A stretch of DNA of 64,000 nucleotides from Halogranum rubrum. GTDB lineage: Archaea > Halobacteriota > Halobacteria > Halobacteriales > Haloferacaceae. Under the pieces are notes generated by a model, which saw only the letters and a list, made by a program, of their open reading frames with translations, had not been told where the DNA came from and did no database searches. Made by a program: the position numbers and the translations under genes. Shown one piece after another: positions 16,281 to 25,382 of the stretch (position 1 is the stretch's first letter; each line of letters begins with the position of its first letter). The stretch covers positions 124,001 to 188,000 of the forward strand of contig NZ_FOTC01000005.1 in NCBI RefSeq assembly GCF_900114455.1, in the 5' to 3' direction.

Positions 16281-18728
16281 ATGAGTCAAACCACAACAAC
16301 GCAGCGAGACCGGATACGCGCCGTCGTCGAGCGTACTCGACGCGGCTTCGAACACAGCGTCACGGACGAGTCGGTCGACCGTCTCGTTACGGACGTCGAA
16401 CGCAACCTGTACGGGGGAGCGACGCGAGCGGAGCGGTACGACGCCGTCGTCGACGCCGCCGCCGCCAGAATCGAACGCGACCCGGCGTACAAGACCGTCG
16501 CCGCCCGCGCCTTCCGCGAGCGCTACGAACACGAGGTACTCGGTGAGTACGAGGACCGTGAGCAGGCGTACAGAGACTCGCTTCGTGACCTCGTCGCCCG
16601 TGGCGTCGATGCCGACCTGCTCGACGAGCGGATGGCCGACTACGACCTCGACGCGCTCGCCGACGCACTCGTCCTCGACCGGGACGACGAACTGAACTAC
16701 CTCGCGATGGAGACGCTCTACCAGCGATACTTCCTCAAGACGAACGACGATGAGCGTCTGGAACTCCCACAGGTGTTCTGGATGCGCGTCGCCATGGGCG
16801 TCGCATTGCGCGAGGACCCCGACGAGCGCGAAGCCTACGCGAAGGAGTTCTACGACGTGCTGTCGACGCTGCGGTTCGTCCACTCGACGCCGACGCTCTT
16901 TCACGCCGGGACGACCCACCCGCAACTCTCGTCGTGCTATCTCACCACCGTCGCCGACGACCTCGACGACATCTTCCGGTCCTACCACGAACACGCCAAA
17001 CTCTCGAAGTGGTCGGGCGGCCTCGGCAACGACTGGACGAACCTCCGCGCTTCGGGGTCGCTCATCGAGTCGACTGGCGTGGAGTCGACCGGAACCGTCC
17101 CCTTCCTCAAGATTTCGAACGACGTGACGGCGGCCATCAACCGCTCGGGCAAGCGCCGCGGGGCCGCCGCTGCCTACCTCGAATGCTGGCATCTCGACTA
17201 CCCGGATTTCGTCGACCTGCGACGAAACACCGGCGACGAACGCCGACGCACCCACGACATGAACACCGCCGCGTGGATTCCCGACCTGTTCATGAAGCGC
17301 GTCGAAGCGGACGAAGCGTGGACGCTCTTCTCGCCCGACGAGGTTCCGGACCTCCACTCGACGTACGGCGAGGAGTTCGAGGAACTGTACCGCGAGTACG
17401 AACAGAAAGCCGAAGCGGGCGAACTCCGCCAGTACCGCACCGTCGACGCCGCGGACCTCTGGCGGAAGACGCTCACGCGCCTCTTCGAGACGGGTCATCC
17501 GTGGATAACGTTCAAAGACCCCGCGAACGTCCGGTCGCCGCAGGACCACGCGGGCGTCGTCAACTCCTCGAACCTCTGTACGGAGATTACGCTCAACACG
17601 AGCGACGAGGAGACGGCGGTCTGTAACCTCGGGTCGGTCAACCTCGCGAAGCACGTCGAAAGCGATGGCGACGGCATCGCCAGCGACGGTGACGGTTTCC
17701 AGCGCGAGCGACTCGCCGACACCGTCGAGACGGCGATGCGGATGCTCGACAACGTCGTCGACCTGAACTTCTACCCGACGGAGAACGCCGAACGCTCGAA
17801 CATGCGCCATCGGCCAATCGGCCTCGGCGTGATGGGCTTTCACGAGGCATTGATGCAGCAGCGCGTTCCGATGGCGAGCGACGAGGCGCTCACCGTCGCG
17901 AGCGAGATACAGGAACTCGTCGCCTACCACGCCATCTTGAACTCCTCGCGTCTCGCAGCGGAGCGAGGAAGTTACGAGAGCTACGACGGGTCGAAGTGGG
18001 ACCGCGGTCTCCTGCCGCAGGACACTCTCGACCTGCTCGAAGCCGAGCGCGGTCGGGAGATTCCGGTCGACTCCGAGGAACGCCTCGACTGGGACGCGGT
18101 CCGAGAACACGTCGCCGCCCACGGGATGCGCAACTCGAACACCATTGCCGTCGCGCCGACGGCGACCATCTCGACCATCGTGGGAACGACGCCTTCCATC
18201 GAACCCATCTACTCGAACCTCTACGTCAAGTCCAACATGTCCGGCGACTTCACCGTCGTCAACGACCACCTCGTCGCGGACCTGAAACGCGAGGGACTGT
18301 GGAGTGCAGAGACTCGCGACCGAATCAAGTACCACGACGGGTCGATACAGCAACTCGACGAGATTCCCGACGACGTGCAGGAACTGCACCGCGGCGCGTT
18401 CGAAATCGACCCACGACACCAACTTCGGCTGACTGCCCAACGCGGCGTCTGGATCGACCAGAGCCAGTCGCACAACGTCTTCTTCCCGTCGACGGACGGG
18501 TCGCTCCTCGACGACGTCTACAAGACGGCGTGGAAACTCGGCCTCAAGACGACCTACTACCTCCGGACGCTCGGCGCGAGTCAGATAGAGAAATCCACGC
18601 TCGACATGCGCGAGTACAGCGACACGCAGACGCGTGGCGATAGCGGTGTCACAGACGAAGAGTCGACCGAATCCGACGCCTGCGACCTCCCGAGCGTCGA
18701 GGACCCGACCTGCGAGTCCTGCCAATAG
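16281..18728 (+). CDS. nrdA: Class I ribonucleotide reductase large subunit
   Basis: The product has 815 residues and reduces ribonucleoside diphosphates to deoxy forms. Catalytic residues are visible: Cys219 (SSCYL), Cys433 and Glu435 (NLCTEI), Cys448 (AVCNLGSVNL), the PTATIS loop, the TTYYLRTL tyrosine pair of the radical path, and the C-terminal shuttle CESC (811-814). The N-terminus begins where an ATP-cone would be ending, and the VxKRDG-type start of that domain is missing, so dATP overall-activity control is probably absent. nrdB follows after 17 bases. Confidence 0.95.
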   Translation: MSQTTTTQRDRIRAVVERTRRGFEHSVTDESVDRLVTDVERNLYGGATRAERYDAVVDAAAARIERDPAYKTVAARAFRERYEHEVLGEYEDREQAYRDSLRDLVARGVDADLLDERMADYDLDALADALVLDRDDELNYLAMETLYQRYFLKTNDDERLELPQVFWMRVAMGVALREDPDEREAYAKEFYDVLSTLRFVHSTPTLFHAGTTHPQLSSCYLTTVADDLDDIFRSYHEHAKLSKWSGGLGNDWTNLRASGSLIESTGVESTGTVPFLKISNDVTAAINRSGKRRGAAAAYLECWHLDYPDFVDLRRNTGDERRRTHDMNTAAWIPDLFMKRVEADEAWTLFSPDEVPDLHSTYGEEFEELYREYEQKAEAGELRQYRTVDAADLWRKTLTRLFETGHPWITFKDPANVRSPQDHAGVVNSSNLCTEITLNTSDEETAVCNLGSVNLAKHVESDGDGIASDGDGFQRERLADTVETAMRMLDNVVDLNFYPTENAERSNMRHRPIGLGVMGFHEALMQQRVPMASDEALTVASEIQELVAYHAILNSSRLAAERGSYESYDGSKWDRGLLPQDTLDLLEAERGREIPVDSEERLDWDAVREHVAAHGMRNSNTIAVAPTATISTIVGTTPSIEPIYSNLYVKSNMSGDFTVVNDHLVADLKREGLWSAETRDRIKYHDGSIQQLDEIPDDVQELHRGAFEIDPRHQLRLTAQRGVWIDQSQSHNVFFPSTDGSLLDDVYKTAWKLGLKTTYYLRTLGASQIEKSTLDMREYSDTQTRGDSGVTDEESTESDACDLPSVEDPTCESCQ

Positions 18729-18745
18729 CTCCCCTCTCACCACCA

Positions 18746-19738
18746 ATGCCCATCATCAACACCGACAGCCAACACGACCCGAACAAGATTCTCCCCATCG
18801 ACTACCCGTGGGCCCGCGAGTACTACCGCGACGGCGTCGCCAACAACTGGGTCCCCGAGGAGGTGCCGATGCAGGACGACGTCAGCCAGTGGCAGAACGA
18901 CGAACTCACGCCCGAAGAGCGCCAACTCGTCGAGTGGAACCTCGGGTTCTTCTCCACCGCCGAGTCGCTGACGGCCAACAACATCGTCCTCGCCGTCTAC
19001 GACTACGTCACGGCCCCCGAATGTCGCCAGTACCTCCTCCGGCAGGCGTACGAGGAGGCGATTCACACGGACACGTTCATCTACTGCTGTGACTCACTCG
19101 GCTTCGACCCCGACTATCTCTACGGGATGTACGACCGCGTGCCCGCGATTCAGGAGAAAGACGAGTTCGTCGTCGACCTGACCCGCGCCATCGACCGCGA
19201 GGAGTTCACCATCGAGACGGACGAAGACGTTCGCGCGTTCCTCCGTGACCTCGTCGGCTTCTACGTCGTCATGGAGGGCGTGTTCTTCTACGCCGGGTTC
19301 GCGATGATGCTCGCGCTGAAACGCCGGGGCAAGATGGTCGGCGTCGGCGAGCAGTTCGCCTACATCATGCGCGACGAGTCGCTGCATCTGAACTTCGGTA
19401 TCGACCTCGTCAACACCATCCGCGAGGAGAACCCCGGCGTGTGGACAGACGAGTTCGAAGCGGAAGTCGAGTCGCTAATTCGCGAGGCAGTCGACCTCGA
19501 AGCCGCCTACGCCCGCGGAGCGTGTCCGGAGGGTATCCTCGGCATGAGCGCCGACCAGTTCGTCGAGTACGTCGAGTACGTCGCCGACCGGCGACTCCAC
19601 CAGTTGGCGATGGACGAGGTGTACGGCACCGACAACCCGTTCCCGTGGCTCTCCGAGCAGGTCGACCTGAACAAGGAGAGCAACTTCTTCGAGCGAACGG
19701 TGACCGAGTACCAGTCCGGCGGGTCGCTCGACTGGTAG
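18746..19738 (+). CDS. nrdB: Class I ribonucleotide reductase small subunit, class Ic residues
   Basis: The product has 330 residues and carries the dimetal-oxygen site that starts the radical. Ligands by motif are Glu73 (FFSTAES), Glu104 and His107 (EEAIH), Glu177 (VMEGVF), and Glu211 and His214 (DESLH). The usual radical tyrosine, four residues after the first His, is Phe111, and the usual first Asp is Glu73. This Glu plus Phe pattern is that of Chlamydia trachomatis R2, the class Ic prototype with a Mn/Fe cofactor. The C-terminal tail ends in GGSLDW. It is co-transcribed with nrdA. Confidence 0.95.
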   Translation: MPIINTDSQHDPNKILPIDYPWAREYYRDGVANNWVPEEVPMQDDVSQWQNDELTPEERQLVEWNLGFFSTAESLTANNIVLAVYDYVTAPECRQYLLRQAYEEAIHTDTFIYCCDSLGFDPDYLYGMYDRVPAIQEKDEFVVDLTRAIDREEFTIETDEDVRAFLRDLVGFYVVMEGVFFYAGFAMMLALKRRGKMVGVGEQFAYIMRDESLHLNFGIDLVNTIREENPGVWTDEFEAEVESLIREAVDLEAAYARGACPEGILGMSADQFVEYVEYVADRRLHQLAMDEVYGTDNPFPWLSEQVDLNKESNFFERTVTEYQSGGSLDW

Positions 19739-19766
19739 CGTCTCGTCTCTCTCGTTTCGAGCGTCA

Positions 19767-19776
19767 ACTATACCCG
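19767..19776 (+). promoter_or_regulatory. TATA box of the ribbon-helix-helix gene
   Basis: aactataccc lies about 25 bases upstream of the ATG at 19799, the spacing expected for a leaderless haloarchaeal transcript. Confidence 0.5.
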
Positions 19777-19798
19777 CACTCGTCTCACTCGTGTGTAT

Positions 19799-20350
19799 AT
19801 GCCTGCCGACCGCGTGACGGTCTCACTCGACGACGACACGGCAGCAGCGTTGGCGGACCTCACCGACCGAACCGGCGAGGGCCAAAGCGAGGTCATCCGT
19901 CGGGCACTCACCTTCTACGCTGCGAACTTCGACGCTGCGAGCACAGACTCCGGACCGAATCTCGCCGCCTACCACCGGATGCTCTCTGGCGGCGAGCACG
20001 TCCTACTCGACATCGACTTTCTGCACTGCTTTCTGGACCACGTCACCGACGCGAACGGCGACCCGGACCCGGAGTTCGCGGCGGCGGCCGACACCGTCTC
20101 GGACTACCACGCCCGCGAGTACGCCGACCGATTCGACAACGTCGGCGACCTGTTGGAGTGGCTCTCGTTCTGCGGGTTCCTCTCCGTCCGAGCGACGGAG
20201 GGCGACACCTACCACGTCGTCTTCCCGTCGGCCGAACTCCGGTGGTTCATGACCCGTTTCATCGAGCGAAGCGTCCGTGACCTCCCGTTCGAACTCGACG
20301 TCGAACAGAGCGTCTCGAAGGTGCTCATTACGGAACGCCGACCGACGTAA
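19799..20350 (+). CDS. Ribbon-helix-helix domain protein, likely transcription regulator
   Basis: The product has 183 residues from ATG 19799; a GTG two codons earlier is possible. Residues 3-45 (DRVTVSLDDDTAAALADLTD, then GQSEVIRRALTFYA) are a CopG-type ribbon-helix-helix DNA-binding domain. The remaining 135 residues form a haloarchaeal domain with no motif known to me, which could sense a ligand or mediate pairing. It sits alone between nrdB and the Nramp-like operon, so it may regulate either; this is inference. Confidence 0.7.
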   Translation: MPADRVTVSLDDDTAAALADLTDRTGEGQSEVIRRALTFYAANFDAASTDSGPNLAAYHRMLSGGEHVLLDIDFLHCFLDHVTDANGDPDPEFAAAADTVSDYHAREYADRFDNVGDLLEWLSFCGFLSVRATEGDTYHVVFPSAELRWFMTRFIERSVRDLPFELDVEQSVSKVLITERRPT

Positions 20351-20499
20351 CGAACACGAGTGTCTCGTCACGCGGAGCATTTTCGCATACGCGTTCACAT
20401 TCGTTCGTACGACGTGTGCATCCCGTACACACCCCGCATAACAACGCTTTAGGTCTATATTGCGTTTCGTGTGAACATGTATCACGAGAGGTGGTCGGA

Positions 20500-21708
20500 G
20501 TGGGCATCGTAGAACGACTCAGAGCTATCGGACCGGGTGCGATGGTCGCCGCCGCGTTCATCGGACCGGGGACGGTCACGACGGCGTCGGTAACGGGCGC
20601 GCAGTTCGGCTACGCGCTCATCTGGACCATCGCGTTCTCTGTCGTCGCCACCATCGTCCTACAGGAGATGAGCGCCCGACTCGGCCTCGTCACCCGCGAA
20701 GGACTCGGCGAAGCGTTACGCAATCGCTTCGACAACCAGATACTCCAGTACGTCAGCGTCGCACTCGTCGTCAGTGCCATCGGTATCGGGACTGCGGCCT
20801 ACGAGACGGGTAACATCCTCGGCGGCGCGGCGGGACTGGAGACGGTCACGGGTATTCCCGCCTCGCTGTGGGGACCGCTGATGGGTATCATCGCCGGAGC
20901 ACTCCTGTGGACCGGCAAGTACGAACTCATCGAACGGGCGCTCGTCGCGCTCGTCGCCATCATGGGTATCTCCTTCCTCATCGACGCCATCCTCATCGGC
21001 CCGGATATCGGTGCAATCGCGACCGGATTCGTTCCGACCGTCCCCGAGGGGTCGGCGTTCCTCATCACGGGTCTCGTCGGTACGACCGTCGTCGGCTACA
21101 ACCTCTTCTTGCACGCCAGCAGCGTCCAAGAGCGGTGGGCCGGTCCGGAGGACCTCGGCGAATGTCGGACCGACACCATCGCTTCCATCGTCGTCGGTGG
21201 CCTCATCACGCTCTCGATTATGATCACCGCCGCGGCCGCCTTCCCCGTCGGCACGGAGATTTCGGACGTCGGTACGATGGCCGAACAGCTCGAACCCGTC
21301 GCCGGCACGTACGCGAAAATCTTCTTCAGTATCGGTCTCTTCGCCGCTGGCTTCACCAGCGCGACGACGGCCCCGCTCGCAGGTGCCTACGCTACGGCGG
21401 GCGCACTCGGCTGGGACGACGACCTCTCGTCGACGAAGTTCCGCGCCGTCTGGATGACCATCCTCGGCGTCGGCGTCGTCTTCTCGGCCGTCGGCTTCAG
21501 CCCCGTCCAAGCAATCCTGTTCGCACAGGTCGCAAACGGCGTCCTGCTCCCCATCATCGCCCTCTTCCTCATCCTCGTCATGAACGACAGCGCGAAACTC
21601 GGCAACTACGTCAACACCACCGCACAGAACGTCCTCGGCGGACTCGTCACACTCATCGTCGTCTGGCTCGGCATCCGGAGTCTGCTCTCGCTGGCGGGGG
21701 TGTTCTGA
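20500..21708 (+). CDS. Nramp-like transporter lacking the DPGN metal motif
   Basis: The product has about 402 residues and eleven helices of the APC/Nramp fold. Canonical Nramp helix 1 has DPGN; here the aligned segment is AFIGPGTVTTAS, with Gly and Thr at the Asp and Asn positions. The helix 6 metal-binding Met-Pro-His is replaced (GTTVVGYNLFLHAS). Transport of Mn or Fe is therefore doubtful. Start GTG 20500 is chosen for the gagaggtgg element just upstream; GTG 20491 is an alternative. The stop codon abuts hyuA, with zero spacing, so it belongs to the hydantoinase-type operon and may carry its substrate. Confidence 0.8.
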   Translation: MGIVERLRAIGPGAMVAAAFIGPGTVTTASVTGAQFGYALIWTIAFSVVATIVLQEMSARLGLVTREGLGEALRNRFDNQILQYVSVALVVSAIGIGTAAYETGNILGGAAGLETVTGIPASLWGPLMGIIAGALLWTGKYELIERALVALVAIMGISFLIDAILIGPDIGAIATGFVPTVPEGSAFLITGLVGTTVVGYNLFLHASSVQERWAGPEDLGECRTDTIASIVVGGLITLSIMITAAAAFPVGTEISDVGTMAEQLEPVAGTYAKIFFSIGLFAAGFTSATTAPLAGAYATAGALGWDDDLSSTKFRAVWMTILGVGVVFSAVGFSPVQAILFAQVANGVLLPIIALFLILVMNDSAKLGNYVNTTAQNVLGGLVTLIVVWLGIRSLLSLAGVF

Positions 21709-23730
21709 ATGGACGGTGAGACGCCAGAGACGACCGTCGGCGTCGACGTCGGCGGGACGTTCACCGACGTCGTCCTGCTTCGGGACAACAGTCTCGTCAC
21801 CGCGAAGGTGCCGAGTACGGCGGACCAGAGCGTCGGCGTCATGGACGGCATCGAGAAGGCCTGCGAGAAGGCGGGCGTCGCTCCCGACACCATCGACGAC
21901 TTCGCGCACGCGATGACCGTCTCGGTCAACGCGCTCCTCGAAGAAGACGGCGCGAAGACGGCGCTCGTCACCACCGAGGGGTTCCGCGACGTACTCGAAA
22001 TCGGCCGACAGGAGCGTCCGTCGCTCTACGATTTCGACGCCGACAAACCGACGCCGCTGGTGCCGCGTCGACGACGGTTCACCGTCGACGAACGCGCCAC
22101 GCCCGAGGGCGTCACCGAATCGGTCGACGCCGACGCCCTCGACGACGTGGTGGCGTCGGTGAAGGCATCGGAGGCAGAAGCTGTCGCCGTCTGTCTCCTC
22201 CACGCCTACGCCCACCCGGAGAACGAGTCGGCCGTCGCCAGCGTCTTAGACGACGAACTCGACGTACCCGTCTCCGTCTCTCACGAGGTACTGGCGGAGT
22301 TCCGTGAGTACGAGCGCACCTCGACTACCGTCGCCGACGCCTACGTCACGCCGGCCATCGACGCCTACATCGGGCGACTGGTCGACAGAGCGGCCGACGC
22401 GGGCGTCCCCGAACCCAGCGTGATGCAGGCCAACGGCGGTATCACCGACGCGACGACAGTCAGAGAACACGCCGTCCGGACCTGCATGTCTGGGCCGGCG
22501 GCGGGTGTCGTCGGTGCTCGCGCGAGTGTCGGCGACGTCGCCGCCGACCGTGACCTCACCGGCCTCGTCACCTTCGACATGGGCGGCACCTCCAGCGACG
22601 TCAGTCTCGTCCGTGACGGCGACGTCGAACAGACGACGAACGCCGAAATCAACGGTCGACCCATCAAGACGCCGATGGTCGACGTGACGACCGTCGGCGC
22701 GGGCGGCGGGAGTAAAGGCTGGGTCGACCCTGGCGGCGCGCTCCGAATCGGTCCTGAATCCGCTGGTGCCGAACCCGGCCCGGTCTGCTACGGTCGCGGC
22801 GGCACCGTTCCGACCGTCACCGACGCGAACGTCGTCCTCGGCTACATCGGCGACAGCACCAGTCTCGGGGGCGAACTCTCCATCGACGTCGACGCCGCCC
22901 GCGACTCTCTCGCGGAACTCGCAGACGAGGCGGGACTCGACGGACCGCTCGACGCCGCACAGGGGATGTACCGCGTCGCCAACGCGACGATGACGCGCGC
23001 CATCCGCGCCGTCACGCTCGAACGCGGCTACGACCCGCGGAACTTCGGTCTCGTCGCCTTCGGCGGCGCGGGGCCGATGCACGCCGCCGCCCTCGCCGAC
23101 CGACTCGACATCGGGACGGTCGTCGCGCCGCGTGCCTGCGGCGTCCTCTCGGCGTTCGGCTTGCTCGCGGCCGACGAGAAACACGACGCCGTCCGGACGC
23201 GACGACAGTCGCTCGCCTCCGTCGACGTCGAGAACGTCGAAACCGCCTACGACGAACTGGAAGCGTCGGTTCGCGACGAGTGTAGCGACCCCGAGGCGGC
23301 CGTCGTCACCCGCCGCGCCGACCTCCGCTACGCCGGGCAGAGTTTCGAACTCACCGTGCCCGCCGACCGGCCGTTCGACCCCGAGACGGCGAAAGAGCGG
23401 TTCCACGCCGCCCACGAGAACACCTACGGCTACCGGATGGACGAGTCGGTCGACCTCGTGAACGTCCGTGCGGAGGCGGTGGTAGAACGGCCCGACCCCT
23501 CGGTCTCCTACGACGCACCTGGCGACGCCGTCGTCGACGAACGCGAAGCGCACTTCGCCGACGGGTCGTACGCGACGACTATCTACGACCGTGAACGTCT
23601 CCCGCCCGGTGAGACCGTGTCCGGGCCGGCAGTGCTCGAACAGGACGAGAGCACCGTCGTCGTCCCGCCAGCGTGGGAGGCGACCGTGCGGGTCGATGGG
23701 TCGCTCGTCCTCACGGAGGTGACGGCATGA
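21709..23730 (+). CDS. hyuA: Hydantoinase/5-oxoprolinase subunit A
   Basis: The product has 673 residues. The N-terminal actin/ASKHA phosphate-binding loop is VGVDVGGTFTDVVLL (8-22). The middle domain holds VTFDMGGTSSDVSLV and VDVTTVGAGGGSKGWVDPGG, the ATPase core, followed by FGLVAFGGAGPMHAAALAD and a C-terminal domain of the Hydantoinase_A family. With HyuB it forms an ATP-dependent amidohydrolase acting on 5-oxoproline, N-methylhydantoin or similar cyclic amides. Which of these cannot be read here. It overlaps hyuB by 4 bases (ATGA). Confidence 0.92.
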   Translation: MDGETPETTVGVDVGGTFTDVVLLRDNSLVTAKVPSTADQSVGVMDGIEKACEKAGVAPDTIDDFAHAMTVSVNALLEEDGAKTALVTTEGFRDVLEIGRQERPSLYDFDADKPTPLVPRRRRFTVDERATPEGVTESVDADALDDVVASVKASEAEAVAVCLLHAYAHPENESAVASVLDDELDVPVSVSHEVLAEFREYERTSTTVADAYVTPAIDAYIGRLVDRAADAGVPEPSVMQANGGITDATTVREHAVRTCMSGPAAGVVGARASVGDVAADRDLTGLVTFDMGGTSSDVSLVRDGDVEQTTNAEINGRPIKTPMVDVTTVGAGGGSKGWVDPGGALRIGPESAGAEPGPVCYGRGGTVPTVTDANVVLGYIGDSTSLGGELSIDVDAARDSLAELADEAGLDGPLDAAQGMYRVANATMTRAIRAVTLERGYDPRNFGLVAFGGAGPMHAAALADRLDIGTVVAPRACGVLSAFGLLAADEKHDAVRTRRQSLASVDVENVETAYDELEASVRDECSDPEAAVVTRRADLRYAGQSFELTVPADRPFDPETAKERFHAAHENTYGYRMDESVDLVNVRAEAVVERPDPSVSYDAPGDAVVDEREAHFADGSYATTIYDRERLPPGETVSGPAVLEQDESTVVVPPAWEATVRVDGSLVLTEVTA

Positions 23731-25382
23731 GCGAGACGGACGTCGACGCCGTGACGCTGGAAATCCTCCGCAACCAGTTGGAGAGCGTCGCCGAAGAGAT
23801 GGGCCAAGTGCTCATCACCGGGTCGTACTCGCCGAACATCAAGGAGCGACAGGACTGCTCGACGGCCCTCTTCGACGCCGAGGGGCGGATGATTGCCCAA
23901 GCCGAACACATCCCGGTCCACCTCGGGGCGATGCCGGAAGCCGTCGACGCGGTGAGAGAGCGAGACCCGAAACCGGGCGACGTGTTCGTCCTGAACGACC
24001 CGTTCGACGGCGGGACACATCTGCCCGACGTGACGCTCGTCTCGCCGCTCGCGCCAGAAGAAGAAATCGTCGGCTACGCGGTCTCGCGCGCCCACCACGC
24101 CGACGTCGGCGGGATGACACCCGGCAGTATGCCCGCCGGTGCACGCGAAATCTATCAGGAGGGCCTGCGTCTGCCGCCGACCCGACTCGTCGCCGGCGGC
24201 GACGTCGTCGAGGACGTGATGGCACTCATCCTCGCGAACGTCCGGACGCCCGACGAGCGCCGTGCGGACCTCCGCGCCCAAATCGCGGCAAACGAGCGAG
24301 CAGAAGAGCGACTCGGTGACCTCATCGACGAACACGGCGAGTTGGTGCTCGACGCGTTCGACGCGGTCATCGACTACTCCCGAGAACGCATCGCGAGCGA
24401 GATTCGTGACCTCCCCGACGGGACGTACACCGCCCGCGACGTGCTCGAAGGCGACGGCGTCCTCGAACACGAGTCGGGTGTCGACCCCGAGAGCGTCGAG
24501 ATTCCCATCGAGACGTCCGTCACCGTCGACGGCGACGAGATTCTCGTCGACTTCGAGGGCACGGCCGACCAAGTACCGGGGAATCTCAACGCGCCACTGG
24601 CCGTCGCGAAGAGCGCCGTCTACTTCGTCGTCCGATGCGTGACCGACCCGGAGATTCCGCCGAACCAGGGCTGTTACGACCCGGTGACGCTCCGGGTTCC
24701 GGAAGGCTCCTTACTGAACCCCGAACTTCCCGCCGCCGTCGTCGGCGGCAACGTCGAGACCAGTCAACGCGTCACCGACGTCGTCCTCGCGGCCTTCGGC
24801 GAGGCGGTGCCGAACCGCGTCCCGGCCGGAGGCCAGGGGACGATGAACAACCTCATCGTCGGCAGTCGCACGGGCTCTTTCACCTACTACGAGACCATCG
24901 GCGGCGGGTTCGGTGCGCGGCCGACGAAAGACGGGATGGACGGCGTACAGGTCGGCATGACCAACACGCTCAACACACCCGTCGAAGCACTCGAAACGGC
25001 CTACCCGCTCCACGTCGAACGCTACGGCTTGCGGCCGAACAGCGGCGGCGACGGCCGGTTCCGCGGCGGTCTCGGTCTCGAACGCTCGGTCACCGTCCAA
25101 GAGGACGCGACCGTCTCGCTGTTGACCGAACGGCGGCGCATCCCGCCTGCAGGTCTGGCTGGCGGCAAAGACGGCGCAGTCGGTCGAAATCTCGTCGACG
25201 GCGAACCCGTCGCCGCGAAGACGTCCGTCGACGTCGACGCCGGAACGACGGTCACGGTGCTCACGCCCGGCGGCGGCGGTCACGGCGACCCGGCCGAGCG
25301 AGACCCGGAACTGCGAGAACGGGACCGACTGGACGAGAAGGTCGAGGAGGCCCAAGAGGGCGAGACGGTGGACGATGTCTGA
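23727..25382 (+). CDS. hyuB: Hydantoinase/5-oxoprolinase subunit B
   Basis: The product has 551 residues, a full-length Hydantoinase_B protein: DAVTLEILRNQLESVAEEMG at the start, then ERQDCSTALFD, FVLNDPFDGGTHLPDVTLV, HHADVGGMTPGSMP and a C-terminal LTPGGGGHGDP. Start ATG 23727 overlaps the hyuA stop. The acidic tail overlaps the racemase-like gene by 8 bases, so three enzymes are translationally coupled. Confidence 0.92.
   Translation: MSETDVDAVTLEILRNQLESVAEEMGQVLITGSYSPNIKERQDCSTALFDAEGRMIAQAEHIPVHLGAMPEAVDAVRERDPKPGDVFVLNDPFDGGTHLPDVTLVSPLAPEEEIVGYAVSRAHHADVGGMTPGSMPAGAREIYQEGLRLPPTRLVAGGDVVEDVMALILANVRTPDERRADLRAQIAANERAEERLGDLIDEHGELVLDAFDAVIDYSRERIASEIRDLPDGTYTARDVLEGDGVLEHESGVDPESVEIPIETSVTVDGDEILVDFEGTADQVPGNLNAPLAVAKSAVYFVVRCVTDPEIPPNQGCYDPVTLRVPEGSLLNPELPAAVVGGNVETSQRVTDVVLAAFGEAVPNRVPAGGQGTMNNLIVGSRTGSFTYYETIGGGFGARPTKDGMDGVQVGMTNTLNTPVEALETAYPLHVERYGLRPNSGGDGRFRGGLGLERSVTVQEDATVSLLTERRRIPPAGLAGGKDGAVGRNLVDGEPVAAKTSVDVDAGTTVTVLTPGGGGHGDPAERDPELRERDRLDEKVEEAQEGETVDDV

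Noticed and set aside
16275-18746. Very long minus-strand frame opposite nrdA
   Set aside because: High G+C leaves few stops on the antisense strand; nrdA on the plus strand has full catalytic motifs.
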